Positions 1-9,142 of a stretch of DNA of 64,000 nt are shown in pieces. Position numbers and translations under genes: made by a program. Position 1 is the stretch's first letter, and every line of letters starts with the position of its first letter. Under the pieces are notes generated by a model. It did not search any database, had not been told where the DNA came from, and worked only from the letters and a program-made list of their open reading frames with translations. The DNA is from Fen-330 sp050008465 (lineage in GTDB: Bacteria > Acidobacteriota > Terriglobia > Bryobacterales > Bryobacteraceae): positions 1-64,000 of the forward strand of contig JBEKMO010000006.1 in assembly GCA_050008465.1 (NCBI GenBank), read 5' to 3'.

Positions 1-728
1 AAGGTCCAGAAGCCCAGCAGCGAAAGGTAATAGCTGTAGATGGGGCGCCCGATGATCTTGGGGATGAAGTAGTAGGCCAGCGCCAGGCCCACCGGCGTGA
101 ACCACACCGCCAGCGCGTTGTGGGCGTACCACCAATTGACCACGCCGTGAACCACGCCCGAGTAGATCGGGAGATTGGCCACCACGTAGAGCAGCGGGAA
201 CCAGACCACCGAGGCCAGGATGTACCACAAGCTCACGTAAACGTGGTCAACCTTCCGCAAGCTGAAGGTGCGCAGGATCGAGGCCGCGTACAGCAGGAAC
301 GCCAGCGCGATCAGGGCGACGGCCGGCAGCGGGAACTCGAGCCACTCGACGCCGGCGGAGTATCCCAGCAGAATCGAGCCGACGCCGTAGACCAGTCCGG
401 CGTTCCAGAGGGCGGCCGAGGCGATCAGGCAGGCTCGCCACTGCACCGGAACCAGGCATAGCCGCGACGTGAGCCAGACCAAACAGCCCGCCCCGGCCAG
501 CGACGCCCATCCGTACATCACGGCGTTGAGGTGCGCCGGGCGGATGCGCCCGAAGGTCAGAGCGGGAATCGAGCCGAGCCAGTCCGGCGCATTGAACTTC
601 AGCGAGGAGCCGACCCCGAGAACGGTCCCGACCAGCAGCCACAGGATGCCGGTCCCGAAGTAGAGCAGCACCGGCAGGGCCGCCCGTTCGTCCATTTGCC
701 GCCGCAGCGGCAGGAGGGGATCGCTCAC
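1..728 (-). CDS. ccoN: cbb3-type cytochrome c oxidase subunit I, N-terminal part (runs off the window)
   Basis: This is the start of the haem-copper subunit of a cbb3 high-affinity terminal oxidase, which reduces O2 in the inner membrane. The visible ~242 residues are strongly hydrophobic with several membrane segments. They include the CcoN-like stretch HNALAVWFTPVGLALAYYF followed by PKIIGRPIYSYYLS, with a candidate metal-ligand His. I chose the GTG at 728 because it overlaps the ccoS stop by 4 bases (GTGA), follows a GGAG ribosome site and keeps the hydrophobic N-terminus. The rest of the gene lies beyond position 1. Confidence 0.85.
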   Translation of the reverse strand, partial: MSDPLLPLRRQMDERAALPVLLYFGTGILWLLVGTVLGVGSSLKFNAPDWLGSIPALTFGRIRPAHLNAVMYGWASLAGAGCLVWLTSRLCLVPVQWRACLIASAALWNAGLVYGVGSILLGYSAGVEWLEFPLPAVALIALAFLLYAASILRTFSLRKVDHVYVSLWYILASVVWFPLLYVVANLPIYSGVVHGVVNWWYAHNALAVWFTPVGLALAYYFIPKIIGRPIYSYYLSLLGFWT

Positions 729-883
729 TGGGGCTCCTCGTCGTCTCGGAAGATCACCCGGCCGCCCGCGTTGGTGGGATCGAGCTGCCCGTCGCGCACC
801 GCCCAGACGAAAGCGCCCAGCGCGACAGCGGCCCCTGCTACGGCCACTGCGACCAGCACAAGCACGGCGGGCGGGATGTTCAT
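725..883 (-). CDS. ccoS: cbb3 oxidase maturation protein CcoS
   Basis: A 52-residue single-pass membrane protein. It has a hydrophobic N-terminal helix (about residues 4-27), then the CcoS signature WAVRDGQLDP and a short acidic tail with VIFRDDEEP. CcoS is needed for cofactor insertion into cbb3 oxidase. The gene is translationally coupled to ccoN by a 4-base overlap. CcoI and CcoS genes are usually adjacent; here about 4 kb of unrelated genes separate them. Confidence 0.85.
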   Translation of the reverse strand: MNIPPAVLVLVAVAVAGAAVALGAFVWAVRDGQLDPTNAGGRVIFRDDEEPQ

Positions 884-958
884 GCGACGCTAATATCTTT
901 TCATCGCATTCGGGCGCACGTCAAGAGGGTGACCGCTTTGGGGGTACGGGTGACATGC

Positions 959-2514
959 TCATTCAGTTCTGAAACGAATCAACCTGATGGCGTTCGTCGA
1001 ATTCCTCCAATCAGTTGTCATGACGGAGACGTTGGCGGCAAGAACGAAGTCCGGGCCTGCCGGCAAGAGCGTGACGGAAGAGAAGATGGCAGAGAACGGC
1101 TCCAGTGGATGCGGGAGGTGCGTCCAAACCGGCTCACCATCCTCACGGATCCGAAAGGCCCACAGTCCGGCGTCCCTCACCCCGGCAACTACATAGCCTC
1201 CGCTTGCCACCGCTTCGACTTGGAACATGTCCGGCCCTCGCATGCCCCGAACCAATTGGCGGCTCCAAGTGGGCCGAAGAGCCGCATCTAGCCCCTGCAC
1301 ACAGACATCGAACCCCCATTCAGCGCCGCTTGGCCGATTCAGGAGTACGGCGAATGCTCCGCTGGCGCCCTGCACGATTCTCGGGAACGCAAAGGCCGAG
1401 GGCTCACCTGGCAGAACGGACTTCCGGATCACTTTCCCTTCGGGATCGAATTCAATGGCATAAAGCCGGTCAACCTGGAACTTGCGGGTGCTGCCCTTGC
1501 CCCCACGGCCACAAACCCTCCGCCGCGCCGCTCAATCCCGTCGAGCAGAACATCGACATCCTCGCCGGCGGACTTCTTCCATAGCAGAGTTCCGGATGTC
1601 GTCAGCTTGGCGATGAATCCACCGGGGGCGCCCAGCCCCATCAACACGAGCACGTTGTCCGACACGGAGAGCAGTCTGGTCACAACGATGTCGCGGCCGT
1701 CCAGTTGAACGATTTTGTCCACGACGAGTTTGCGGGTTGCGGAATCAAAACCCGTCAAACGGACAGCGCTGCCGGCCTCGCGAACACACAGGTAAACCCT
1801 TCCTTCGGTGGCAGCCACCAAACCGTCGTACGGACCAAATCGTGTGTTGTCGGGGAAGATGCGCTTCAGATCGCTTGTGGAAACCGTTTTGCCTTTTGAG
1901 TCCACCTGTACGAGTGACAGTATCGCAGGCGGCCCCGGCTTTCCCAGCGGGCCGCCGCGGGCCACCAGCCACGTCCATGATCCGCTCTTGGTTGTGGCGG
2001 CAGGAATGGGGCCAAAATCCAAACCGGGCTGCCGGAGCGTAGCCCTCCAGACCGTGCCCGGAACGTCCTCCACGATTTCCCTCGTGATCGCAAGCGGACC
2101 GCTCTCGGCCAGAAGTTTCACGTGTGGCTCCGAGACCCGTTTCATCTCGAAGGTCAGTGCTGCGCCGCCCTGGGTGAAACTGCCTTTGATCGCTTTGCCG
2201 GAGGGGGAAAGATCCCCCTGGAAGCTGGGGTCGCCCTTAACGTAGCCTATCGTAAACTCAACTGACGCCCCTTTAAGTACAATCTTCGAGAGGGGGAAAC
2301 CGTCGACGCCCTGCTCGGGGAAATCGATGTCGCCGATCCACTCGCCCTTGCCGTTCTGCGCGAGGTCGACTGCGATCTTCAGTTCGCGGTCCGGAAACTG
2401 AATCGCTCCCTCCCAGTGGCCGAAGCCGGGAGTTCCGCTCTGCGCGGGCGCGGCCGCGGCGGTACATGCCAGAGTCACTGCGACCACCCCAAGGACAGCA
2501 GGCCGGATGTTCAT
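959..2514 (-). pseudogene. Secreted beta-rich protein, split by one frameshift
   Basis: The N-terminal part (1429-2514) has a signal peptide and a domain starting GHWEGAIQFPDRELKI, closely related to the protein at 4163-4879. After about residue 130 it continues with beta-rich repeats like a propeller (LTGFDSATRKLV, FIAKLTTSGTLLWKK). At a run of five C (1500-1504; G on the coding strand) the reading frame is lost. Adding one base continues it as VDRLYAIEFDPEGK and joins it to the 959-1432 frame, ending IRLIRFRTE. The intact protein would be about 517 residues. Real mutation and sequencing error cannot be told apart here. Function unknown; probably periplasmic or extracellular. Confidence 0.7.
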
Positions 2515-2527
2515 GAGACGTTAAGCG

Positions 2528-3778
2528 CTATTTCTGGTTTCCCGTATCGCCTTTGATTAAATCTCGCACACTGCCAAAGAGCTGAGCGTCGTCGACCACG
2601 AAGAACAGCCCGCCTCTACCGTCCTGGCTGCTGTCGCAATTTGGTCCCGACACCGACCCTTGCTGGTTCAGGTCCCCGAAGATGGCGTACTGGTGATTGC
2701 CGGTTGACACGCCGATCTTGGCGTGATTACCGTTCGGTACAGCCTGCCCTTCGAGCCCAATCGGCTTTCCATTCCAGGTTCCGGTCGTCGCGATTTCGAC
2801 TGGACCCGGTTTGCCGAGCGACTGAGCCCAACATGTGACTGGTGTGGTCGCGGTGGTGGTCGGGATTTCGGGCTTAGTCCACCACGTCGCCGCCCGCAGT
2901 GGCTCGCCACCCAGCAGCGCCGACACCATCTGCCACGGCGGGACATTCAGGTCGGAGGGTTTCGAGATCAACACGACGCCGCTCGACAGTCGGTCCTTTG
3001 TAGCGGTGGTGCTCTTGGAGACTTTCCCAAGTCCTTTGACCAACGCCTGAATGTCCGCGGGCCCACCGTTATTCACAATTTGACGTTTCGTCGGGTCCGT
3101 CACCACGCTCGCGTTCCCAAGGGCCCTCAGGACCAGGACGACATCGTCTTTGTTGAGTCTCAGCGCGAAAAAATGCTGGCTCACCAGAACGTCGTTGTCC
3201 GACACGCACCCGAGCGTGTTTCCGTCGGTTTTGCGAGGGTTTTTCGAACTGCCCGACGCGGGCCACGATGGTGTCGAGACCTGTAATACGAATCCGTTGC
3301 CATCCTTATTCCACGCCAGCATGCCCTTGGAATGGCCCGCCGGCCCGTCCTTGGTCTTGATGGGATCTCCGTAGAATTGATCGTTCCAGAGCACATAAAA
3401 CAGTTTGCCGTTGTACACCTGGTCAAAGGTGGCGCCTAGCGGATCTGTCGTCGTGTCGCCGGCGCAGCCGTCTCCTTGTTTGAGCGTGTGATCGGCACTG
3501 CTGGCATAGGCGAACTGCTGGCCAAAATTCTTGTAGGGCTGAACGGTGCCGCCAAACAGGCATGCTCTTTGGGCATTGCCACAGCTCGGAAAGGATCCGG
3601 CATTGAATTTGAACACAAACCACCAGTCCACCGGCTGCCCACTCTTCAACAGCGGCGTCGGGGCATTTGCCGGTTGCGCCGCCGTTGACGCGACGCATAG
3701 GAACATCATCACAAACGGCAATAGAAGTGCCACGAAGAACTGCCGTGTTTGGTCACCCCTCAATCGCTTCTGTCTCAT
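2528..3778 (-). CDS. Secreted DNase II-like (acid deoxyribonuclease family) protein
   Basis: A 416-residue protein with a long signal or membrane anchor (about 12-34). The mature part begins GQPVDWWFVFKF, like the N-terminus of DNase II. It carries two His-x-Lys motifs of that phospholipase-D-like family: GHSKGM (His149, Lys151) and NHAKIG (His352, Lys354). Around the first is the family context GMLAWNKDGNGFVLQVSTP with a later Cys. DNase II cuts double-stranded DNA without metal to leave 3'-phosphates. A good AGGAGG site precedes the ATG. It lies 14 bases before the next gene, probably in an operon with the two GHWEGAI proteins. The family is best known from animals and sporadic in bacteria. 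Confidence 0.7.
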   Translation of the reverse strand: MRQKRLRGDQTRQFFVALLLPFVMMFLCVASTAAQPANAPTPLLKSGQPVDWWFVFKFNAGSFPSCGNAQRACLFGGTVQPYKNFGQQFAYASSADHTLKQGDGCAGDTTTDPLGATFDQVYNGKLFYVLWNDQFYGDPIKTKDGPAGHSKGMLAWNKDGNGFVLQVSTPSWPASGSSKNPRKTDGNTLGCVSDNDVLVSQHFFALRLNKDDVVLVLRALGNASVVTDPTKRQIVNNGGPADIQALVKGLGKVSKSTTATKDRLSSGVVLISKPSDLNVPPWQMVSALLGGEPLRAATWWTKPEIPTTTATTPVTCWAQSLGKPGPVEIATTGTWNGKPIGLEGQAVPNGNHAKIGVSTGNHQYAIFGDLNQQGSVSGPNCDSSQDGRGGLFFVVDDAQLFGSVRDLIKGDTGNQK

Positions 3779-3917
3779 GGTCGATCCTCCTATTTAACCA
3801 GGAATTCCATTCTGCAATCCTGGCTAGCATCGATTGTACATCCAGCCGCCTACGTTGGTGAATCAGATCGCCCCAGCCCAATCGTTCATCCAACTCGCTA
3901 TTCGGTGAGCCCTCAGG

Positions 3918-4145
3918 TCATGCGGCTGACGAAATCGAGCACGCGGAGAAAACCGGCCGGCTCGCGCAGGACCTCGACGGGGCCGTGATCGTCCAAGGCG
4001 GGGAGGGCGGTCTGGAGCCAGTCAACTGCCTGCCGCGGATCCTAGCGGACCGGCGCCTGCGATCCGTGCGACCTCCTCCGGGCCCAGCGAGTTCTCGAGC
4101 TTGGCTTTGCGAGACGCAACTCTCCCTCGGTCCTGATTCACAACT
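3918..4145 (-). pseudogene. Remnant of an unidentified gene, C-terminal end
   Basis: The 384-base gap 3779-4162 holds no intact gene. On the minus strand a protein-like tail can be read as AVDWLQTALPALDD, then GPVEVLREPAGFLRVLDFV, ending RMT before a TGA near 3918. Upstream, in another frame, is AKLENSLGPEEVARI. One frameshift near 4040 would join them. It has the look of a real but decayed cytosolic gene end. The family is not recognised. Confidence 0.4.
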
Positions 4146-4162
4146 TGCGTTCCGCGATTCGA

Positions 4163-4879
4163 CTAATCTTTGGCGCCGCGCTTGAAGGTGAGGGGCAGGG
4201 AACCCATGCCCTGCGCCCAGGTGCCCACTAGTTCGTCGCCTTTCAGGTCGCCCGTGAAGGTGCCGCCAACCAGCTTGAGCTCCAGCGTGATCGCGGAGCC
4301 TTTCTGCGTGATGGTCGAGAGCGGCATCTCCACCGCGCCCTGGTCGAGGCTGTTGAGGGTCCCCGCCGCTGTGCCGTCGGCGCCATTGGCCAGCTTCACG
4401 CGCAGGCGCAGCTTGGTTCCGTCCGGCACGGCCAGCGCGCCCTCCCAGGTGCCCTCGAATTCCTTGGTGATCGGAGTGCTCTTGGCCGCGAGCTTCACGT
4501 TCGGCTCCGAAACCCATTTCAACTCGAAGGTTAGCGTTGCGCCGCCCTGGGTGAAACTGCCTTTGATCGCTTTGCCGGAGGGGGAAAGATCGCCCTGGAA
4601 GGCAGGCTCTCCGGGGATGCCGTTCATGGCGAACGATACCGAGGTGCCTTTCACGGCAATCTTTGAGAGTGGAAATTCCTTCAACCCTTGCTCCGGGATA
4701 CCGATGTTGCCGATCCACTCGCCTTTGTCGTTCTGCGCGAGATCGACCAGGATCTTCAGTTCACGGTCGGGAAGCTGGATCGCCCCCTCCCAGTGGCCCG
4801 AGCCGGCCGGTTTGCTCTGCGCGGGCGCCAGCAGCACCGCAACGAAAACGATGAGTGCCGCGGAAAAGAAAGTCTTCAT
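4163..4879 (-). CDS. Secreted protein with two related beta domains
   Basis: A 238-residue protein with a clear signal peptide (about 1-21) ending near APAQS. Domain 1 (about 25-125) begins GHWEGAIQLPDRELKI and is near-identical in places to the start of the protein ending at 2514, including GDLSPSGKAIKGSFTQGG. Domain 2 (about 140-235) repeats the pattern from FEGTWEGALAVPDGTKLRL to FTGDLKGDELVGTW. The gene therefore contains an internal duplication and has a tandem paralogue. A strong AGGAG site precedes the ATG. Function unknown. Confidence 0.8.
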   Translation of the reverse strand: MKTFFSAALIVFVAVLLAPAQSKPAGSGHWEGAIQLPDRELKILVDLAQNDKGEWIGNIGIPEQGLKEFPLSKIAVKGTSVSFAMNGIPGEPAFQGDLSPSGKAIKGSFTQGGATLTFELKWVSEPNVKLAAKSTPITKEFEGTWEGALAVPDGTKLRLRVKLANGADGTAAGTLNSLDQGAVEMPLSTITQKGSAITLELKLVGGTFTGDLKGDELVGTWAQGMGSLPLTFKRGAKD

Positions 4880-4926
4880 TTAGTCTCCTGAACGGAATTA
4901 CGATTTTCGCGAGCGTGCTGTTCCCA

Positions 4927-5211
4927 TTACTCCCGGAACAGGTGGATCTCTTCGACGTGCTTCGGCCGCTGTTCCACGAAAACGCCGGCTCCGAAGGCGA
5001 CCGCCACCAGCGCCAGCGTCGCGATCGAGATCGCATCCAACCCCCGCCGCCATAGCACTGCGAGCACGCAGACCGCTACCCGCAGCACCCAGGTCAGGGC
5101 TTTCGAGTAGGGCTGATTCTGCCGGTGCAGCCTCGCGGCCACCCGGCCAAGAGCGTAGGCAAAAAACACCGCCAGGATACCGAGGGCGACACGCAGCAGT
5201 TGGATCGGCAC
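4927..5211 (-). CDS. Small two-helix membrane protein after ccoI
   Basis: A 94-residue protein with two hydrophobic segments (about 5-25 and 45-75) joined by a basic loop (RVAARLHRQNQPYSK). I chose the GTG at 5211 because it shares a base with the TAG stop of the P-type ATPase (TAGTG), which implies coupled translation. The rest of a long open frame upstream is only the shadow of the ATPase gene. No family recognised. Its position suggests a role in oxidase assembly or copper handling, but that is inference. Confidence 0.6.
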   Translation of the reverse strand: MPIQLLRVALGILAVFFAYALGRVAARLHRQNQPYSKALTWVLRVAVCVLAVLWRRGLDAISIATLALVAVAFGAGVFVEQRPKHVEEIHLFRE

Positions 5212-7226
5212 TACTTGCACGACTTCAATTGTAATCGCAGCGAGTTGCCGATCACCAGCGCGCTGCTCGAGAGCATGACGGCCGCGGCCCAGACGGGCTG
5301 AAGCAACCCGGCGGCGGCGAGCGCGAGCGCCGTCGAGTTGTAGGCGAACGTCCAGGCCAGGTTCTGCCGTGCGATGCGCCTGGCGCGGCGCGCCAGTTCG
5401 AGCAGCTCGGGCAACTGATCGAGGCCGGGTTCCAGGAGAACGACCCCGGCTACCTCCCGCGCCACGTCGGTTCCGCCGGCTACCGCGATTCCGATCTCGG
5501 CGGCGGCCAGCGCCGGCGCGTCGTTGATCCCGTCTCCGACCATGGCGACGTGACGCCGCTCGCGGATCCACGCAGCCTTCTCTTCCGGCAGCAGGCCGCC
5601 CGCGAAATCGCGGATTCCCAGGCGGATAGCGGCGCTCTCGGCCGCCTGCTGGCGATCGCCGCTCAGTAGTGCGAGCTCGTATCCCAGTCGGCGGCACGCC
5701 GCCACGGCCTCGACGGCCTCGGGCGCGACGGGGTCGTCGAGAAGAACCGCGCCCAGCACGCGGCCATCCACCGCGCACCAAACGGAACCGCTCTCCGGTG
5801 CGCAGCCTGAAGGCTCGGCCTGGGCGGCCACCCATCGCGGCTGGCCCAGCAACACGCGCCGGCCGTCCTCGAGTTCCGCCGCCACTCCCAGGCCGGGGAA
5901 GTCCTGGACATGGTGGACCGGCGCCGGCGTGATGCCGCTCTCGCGCGCCGCCTGCGCAATCGCTCGGGCCACTGGGTGAACCGAGTGGGCCGCCGCTGCC
6001 GCCGCCATTTCGAGCAGCGTGGGCGCATCCTGGCCGCCGGCAGGCAGCACCTCCTTCACCTCGACTTGGCCGCGCGTGACGGTGCCCGTCTTGTCGAACA
6101 CGATCGTATGGACGCTGGCCAGCCTCTCTAGGGCCTCGGAGGAACGTACCAGGATGCCGCGGCGCGCCGCACGAGTGAGCGCCAGTACGTTTACCAGCGG
6201 CACGGCGATGCCCAAGGCGCACGGGCACGCCACCACGAGCACCGAGAGCCCGCTGAGCCACGCCTTCTCCGTGCTCGATCGCCACCACCAGGCCGTCACC
6301 GCGCCGGCCAGCGCCAGCGTGAACGGGACGAATGCCGCAGCCGCGCGGTCCGTCGCACGCTCGAGCGGAGAGCGCAAGCGCTGCGCTTCCTCCACACTGG
6401 CGACAATGCGCGCGACTAGCGGCGTGCCGCCCGCGGCCTCAATCTCAATCAGTCCGTTGAGGCAGACCGAGGCCGCTCGCACCGGCTCGCCCGGGCCGCG
6501 CTCGGCCGGCAGGGGCTCGCCGGTGAGCATCGATTCGTCCAGGCTGGTGGAGCCGGAGACGATCCGCCCGTCCACCGGGATTCGCTCTCCGCTCCAGACT
6601 TGCACCCGCTCTCCCGCCTCGACCGACCCAGCCTCGGCCATGAACCAGCCGTTTCGCCATACGCGCGCCTGCGGCGGCTGCAATTCGAGCAGCCCCATCA
6701 GCGCGCGCCGGCCCTTGACCCGCGCGTTGGCTTCCAGCAACCGCCCGATTGTGACCAGCAGCAGCACCATCGTGGCCGTATCGAAGTACTCTCGACCGGC
6801 CGCGGAAAATACCGACCCGCACGAGTACACGAAGGCGCTCCCAGCGCCGACGGCGATCAGGCTGTCCATCGAGAAGCGCCTCCGCCGCAGGTCTCGCACC
6901 AGGCCGGCCAGAAACGGAGGCGCAAGTATCGCGAAGACGGGGATTGAAAAGCACAGCAACAGGCCGCGAACGAGAGCCAGCGCAACCGGCGGCGCCGATT
7001 CCGTCGAGTACAGGAACAGGCTCAGCACCATGACGTTGGCGCTGAAAAAGCCAGCCAGGCCAATGCGCACGAGCAGGCTCCGGGAGCGCCGCGTCTCGGC
7101 ATCCGCGCCGCCAATCGCCGCTCCTATGATCGCGCACCCGATGCAGCAGTATACCGGCTCCCCGGCCGTTCGGCCGTGTACCGGCAGCCCGCAATGCGCA
7201 CAGGTGAGAGTGCCCAGAGACTTCAG
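5211..7226 (-). CDS. ccoI: CcoI/FixI-type copper P1B-ATPase lacking the usual HMA domain
   Basis: A heavy-metal P-type ATPase expected to export copper for cbb3 oxidase assembly. It carries the membrane CPC motif (ACPCALGIA), the phosphorylation site DKTGT, the TGEP loop, the HSVHP motif and the hinge GDGINDAPAL. The reading frame upstream of the obvious GTG (7070) contains the CcoI-type zinc-finger-like start CAHCGLPV and YCCIGC, so the protein must begin further upstream. No ATG, GTG or TTG is available. CTG at 7226, overlapping the thrB stop, or ATT just upstream are candidates. At about 671 residues it is shorter than usual. The heavy-metal-binding domain normally between the Cys motif and the first helix is absent. 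Confidence 0.8.
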   Translation of the reverse strand: MKSLGTLTCAHCGLPVHGRTAGEPVYCCIGCAIIGAAIGGADAETRRSRSLLVRIGLAGFFSANVMVLSLFLYSTESAPPVALALVRGLLLCFSIPVFAILAPPFLAGLVRDLRRRRFSMDSLIAVGAGSAFVYSCGSVFSAAGREYFDTATMVLLLVTIGRLLEANARVKGRRALMGLLELQPPQARVWRNGWFMAEAGSVEAGERVQVWSGERIPVDGRIVSGSTSLDESMLTGEPLPAERGPGEPVRAASVCLNGLIEIEAAGGTPLVARIVASVEEAQRLRSPLERATDRAAAAFVPFTLALAGAVTAWWWRSSTEKAWLSGLSVLVVACPCALGIAVPLVNVLALTRAARRGILVRSSEALERLASVHTIVFDKTGTVTRGQVEVKEVLPAGGQDAPTLLEMAAAAAAHSVHPVARAIAQAARESGITPAPVHHVQDFPGLGVAAELEDGRRVLLGQPRWVAAQAEPSGCAPESGSVWCAVDGRVLGAVLLDDPVAPEAVEAVAACRRLGYELALLSGDRQQAAESAAIRLGIRDFAGGLLPEEKAAWIRERRHVAMVGDGINDAPALAAAEIGIAVAGGTDVAREVAGVVLLEPGLDQLPELLELARRARRIARQNLAWTFAYNSTALALAAAGLLQPVWAAAVMLSSSALVIGNSLRLQLKSCK

Positions 7227-8125
7227 CCTTGCTTCAATTCGTAGCCCTTCTCGGCGATTTGCGCCCGCAGGATCTCCGAGGCGTGGCCGTGGAAGGCGAA
7301 AACCTGGCGCGCGAGATCGCAGACCTGCTCGTATCCCCGCTCGTAGAAAACCAACACCGACGGTCCGGCGCCGCTCAGCACGCAGCCCAGCAGCCCCGGC
7401 GCGCGCAGCTTGAGGATTTCATCAAGGCCGGGCACCAGCGGGGCGCGGTAGGACTGGTGGAAGCGGTCCTCGAGCGCCGTCGGGAAAGCGTTGGTGGCTC
7501 CGGTGGCCAGCGCCGCGATGAGGAGCGCCGCGCGCTGCACGTTGAAAACGGCGTCGGCGCGCGAATAGGAGTCGGGCAGCACGGATCGTGCTCTGGTGGT
7601 CGGCAGGTCGAAGTCCGGCACCACCACCGCGACACCGAAGTGCGCCGGCAGCACCAGGCGCACCGCCCGTGCGGCGCCTCCGGCATCGATCGCGCTGGCG
7701 ACGATTCCTCCGAGCACGCACGCCGCCACGTTGTCCGGATGACCCTCGATGCGCGCCGCTTCATCGAGAATCCGCAAGCGCTTCCAACCGAGGCCCAGCA
7801 GGTTGTCGGCAATCACCACGCCGGCAGTCAGCGCGGCGGCGCTCGAGCCCAGCCCTTTGCCGACCGGGATGTCATTGTAGATCTCCAGCTCGACCGGCGC
7901 CAACGTCTCGCGCAAATCGGCGGCGACGCGCTGCGCGGTCTGCCAGATGAGGTTGTCCTCGCCGGTCGGGATGGCTTCCGCTTCACGCCCCGAGACGCGG
8001 ATCTCGAGCCGGGCGCTGGCACGAAAGCGGCACTCGAGATAGACCCCCAGCGCCAAGCCCAAAGCGTCGAAACCCGGGCCCAGATTGGCGCTGGAAGCCG
8101 GAACTTTGAGGGTTGCCCAGGCCAT
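7223..8125 (-). CDS. thrB: Homoserine kinase
   Basis: A 300-residue GHMP-family kinase that phosphorylates L-homoserine with ATP in threonine synthesis. It starts with ATLKVPASSANLGPGFDALG and carries the ATP-binding loop PVGKGLGSSAAAL (about 85-97), both diagnostic of ThrB. A C-terminal GAGPSVL motif is also present. Length is normal. It ends overlapping the proposed start of ccoI and starts 3 bases after the oxidoreductase stop, so it may share a transcript with its neighbours. Confidence 0.92.
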   Translation of the reverse strand: MAWATLKVPASSANLGPGFDALGLALGVYLECRFRASARLEIRVSGREAEAIPTGEDNLIWQTAQRVAADLRETLAPVELEIYNDIPVGKGLGSSAAALTAGVVIADNLLGLGWKRLRILDEAARIEGHPDNVAACVLGGIVASAIDAGGAARAVRLVLPAHFGVAVVVPDFDLPTTRARSVLPDSYSRADAVFNVQRAALLIAALATGATNAFPTALEDRFHQSYRAPLVPGLDEILKLRAPGLLGCVLSGAGPSVLVFYERGYEQVCDLARQVFAFHGHASEILRAQIAEKGYELKQG

Positions 8126-8128
8126 TCT

Positions 8129-9142
8129 CTATCCCAGCGTCACTTTCCGGCCCTCGCGGCAGGAGCGGTACACCGAGAGCACGATCTCGAGCGCCTGGTA
8201 AGCTGCCTCGCCCGGCACCAGTGGTTCGCGGCCGGTCTCGATGGCGTCGCCGAAGTCCCGGAACTGCCGCTCGAACGGAGCGAGCGAAATCGCCATCGGG
8301 TCGGAGGCGCCTGACATAACGTCCCTTTCGACGGGCGCAGGCTCGCCCGAATCGTTCTCGACATCCCAGGCGGTCAGCTTGTCGCCCGAGACGATGGCCG
8401 TGCCCTTCGTGCCGTGGATCTCGATCCGCTCGGTGTAACCGGGACGGAAGGCCGTCGAGGCCTGAATGATTCCGGTGGCGCCGTTCGAGAACTTCAGCAC
8501 GGCATTGACCACGTCCTCCGACTCGATCTTGTGCAGCGCGCCAAGCTGCCAGAAGCCGAACAGCTCCTTCACCGGCCCAATCAGCCAACGCAGCACATCG
8601 ATCTGGTGAATTGCCTGGTTGATCAGCGCCCCGCCGCCCTCGGTCGCCCAACTGCCCTTGATGGGCCGCGAATAGTACTCGGGCGAGCGATACCACTTCA
8701 CGTAGGTGTCGGCTTCGAGGATCTTGCCGAGCCGGCCGTCCCGGATGGCTTGGTCCAGGAACCGGCTGGAATCGTCGAAGCGGTGCTGGCTCACCACGCC
8801 CAGCACGATCCCCGACTCGCGTGCCGCCGCGATCATCGCGCGTGCCGTCTCGAGGTTCGTCGCGATGGGTTTCTGCACCTGGATGTGCTTCTGGCTGCGC
8901 GCGCAGGCCTCGAGCGGCTCCAGCCGGAAGTCCGGGAACGTGCAGACATCCACAAAATCCACCCGAGGATGACGGCAGACATCTTCGTAGCCGGCCACGA
9001 ATTCGGCCCCGTACTTCTCTGCGAACGCGCGACCGCCCTTCTCGTCGATGTCCGTGCAGACCGTCAGGTCGTATCCGATGTTTCGATAAGCCTGGGCGTG
9101 CTTGTGAGAGATGGCGCCTGTCCCGATCATTCCGACCCGCAC
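8129..9142 (-). CDS. Gfo/Idh/MocA-family NAD(P)-dependent oxidoreductase
   Basis: A 337-residue protein with an N-terminal Rossmann fold (VGMIGTGAISHKHAQAYR) and the family motif QKPIATNLE, whose Lys is catalytic in this family. A typical C-terminal alpha/beta domain follows. The open frame extends to 9214, but the GTG at 9142 follows a GGGAGG site and gives the standard N-terminus. Members oxidise or reduce sugars, inositols or glycosides; the substrate cannot be told from sequence. Confidence 0.85.
   Translation of the reverse strand: MRVGMIGTGAISHKHAQAYRNIGYDLTVCTDIDEKGGRAFAEKYGAEFVAGYEDVCRHPRVDFVDVCTFPDFRLEPLEACARSQKHIQVQKPIATNLETARAMIAAARESGIVLGVVSQHRFDDSSRFLDQAIRDGRLGKILEADTYVKWYRSPEYYSRPIKGSWATEGGGALINQAIHQIDVLRWLIGPVKELFGFWQLGALHKIESEDVVNAVLKFSNGATGIIQASTAFRPGYTERIEIHGTKGTAIVSGDKLTAWDVENDSGEPAPVERDVMSGASDPMAISLAPFERQFRDFGDAIETGREPLVPGEAAYQALEIVLSVYRSCREGRKVTLG

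Noticed and set aside
4927..6288. 453-residue frame containing the small membrane protein
   Set aside because: The part above 5211 lies out of frame inside the P-type ATPase; only the last 94 residues are supported.
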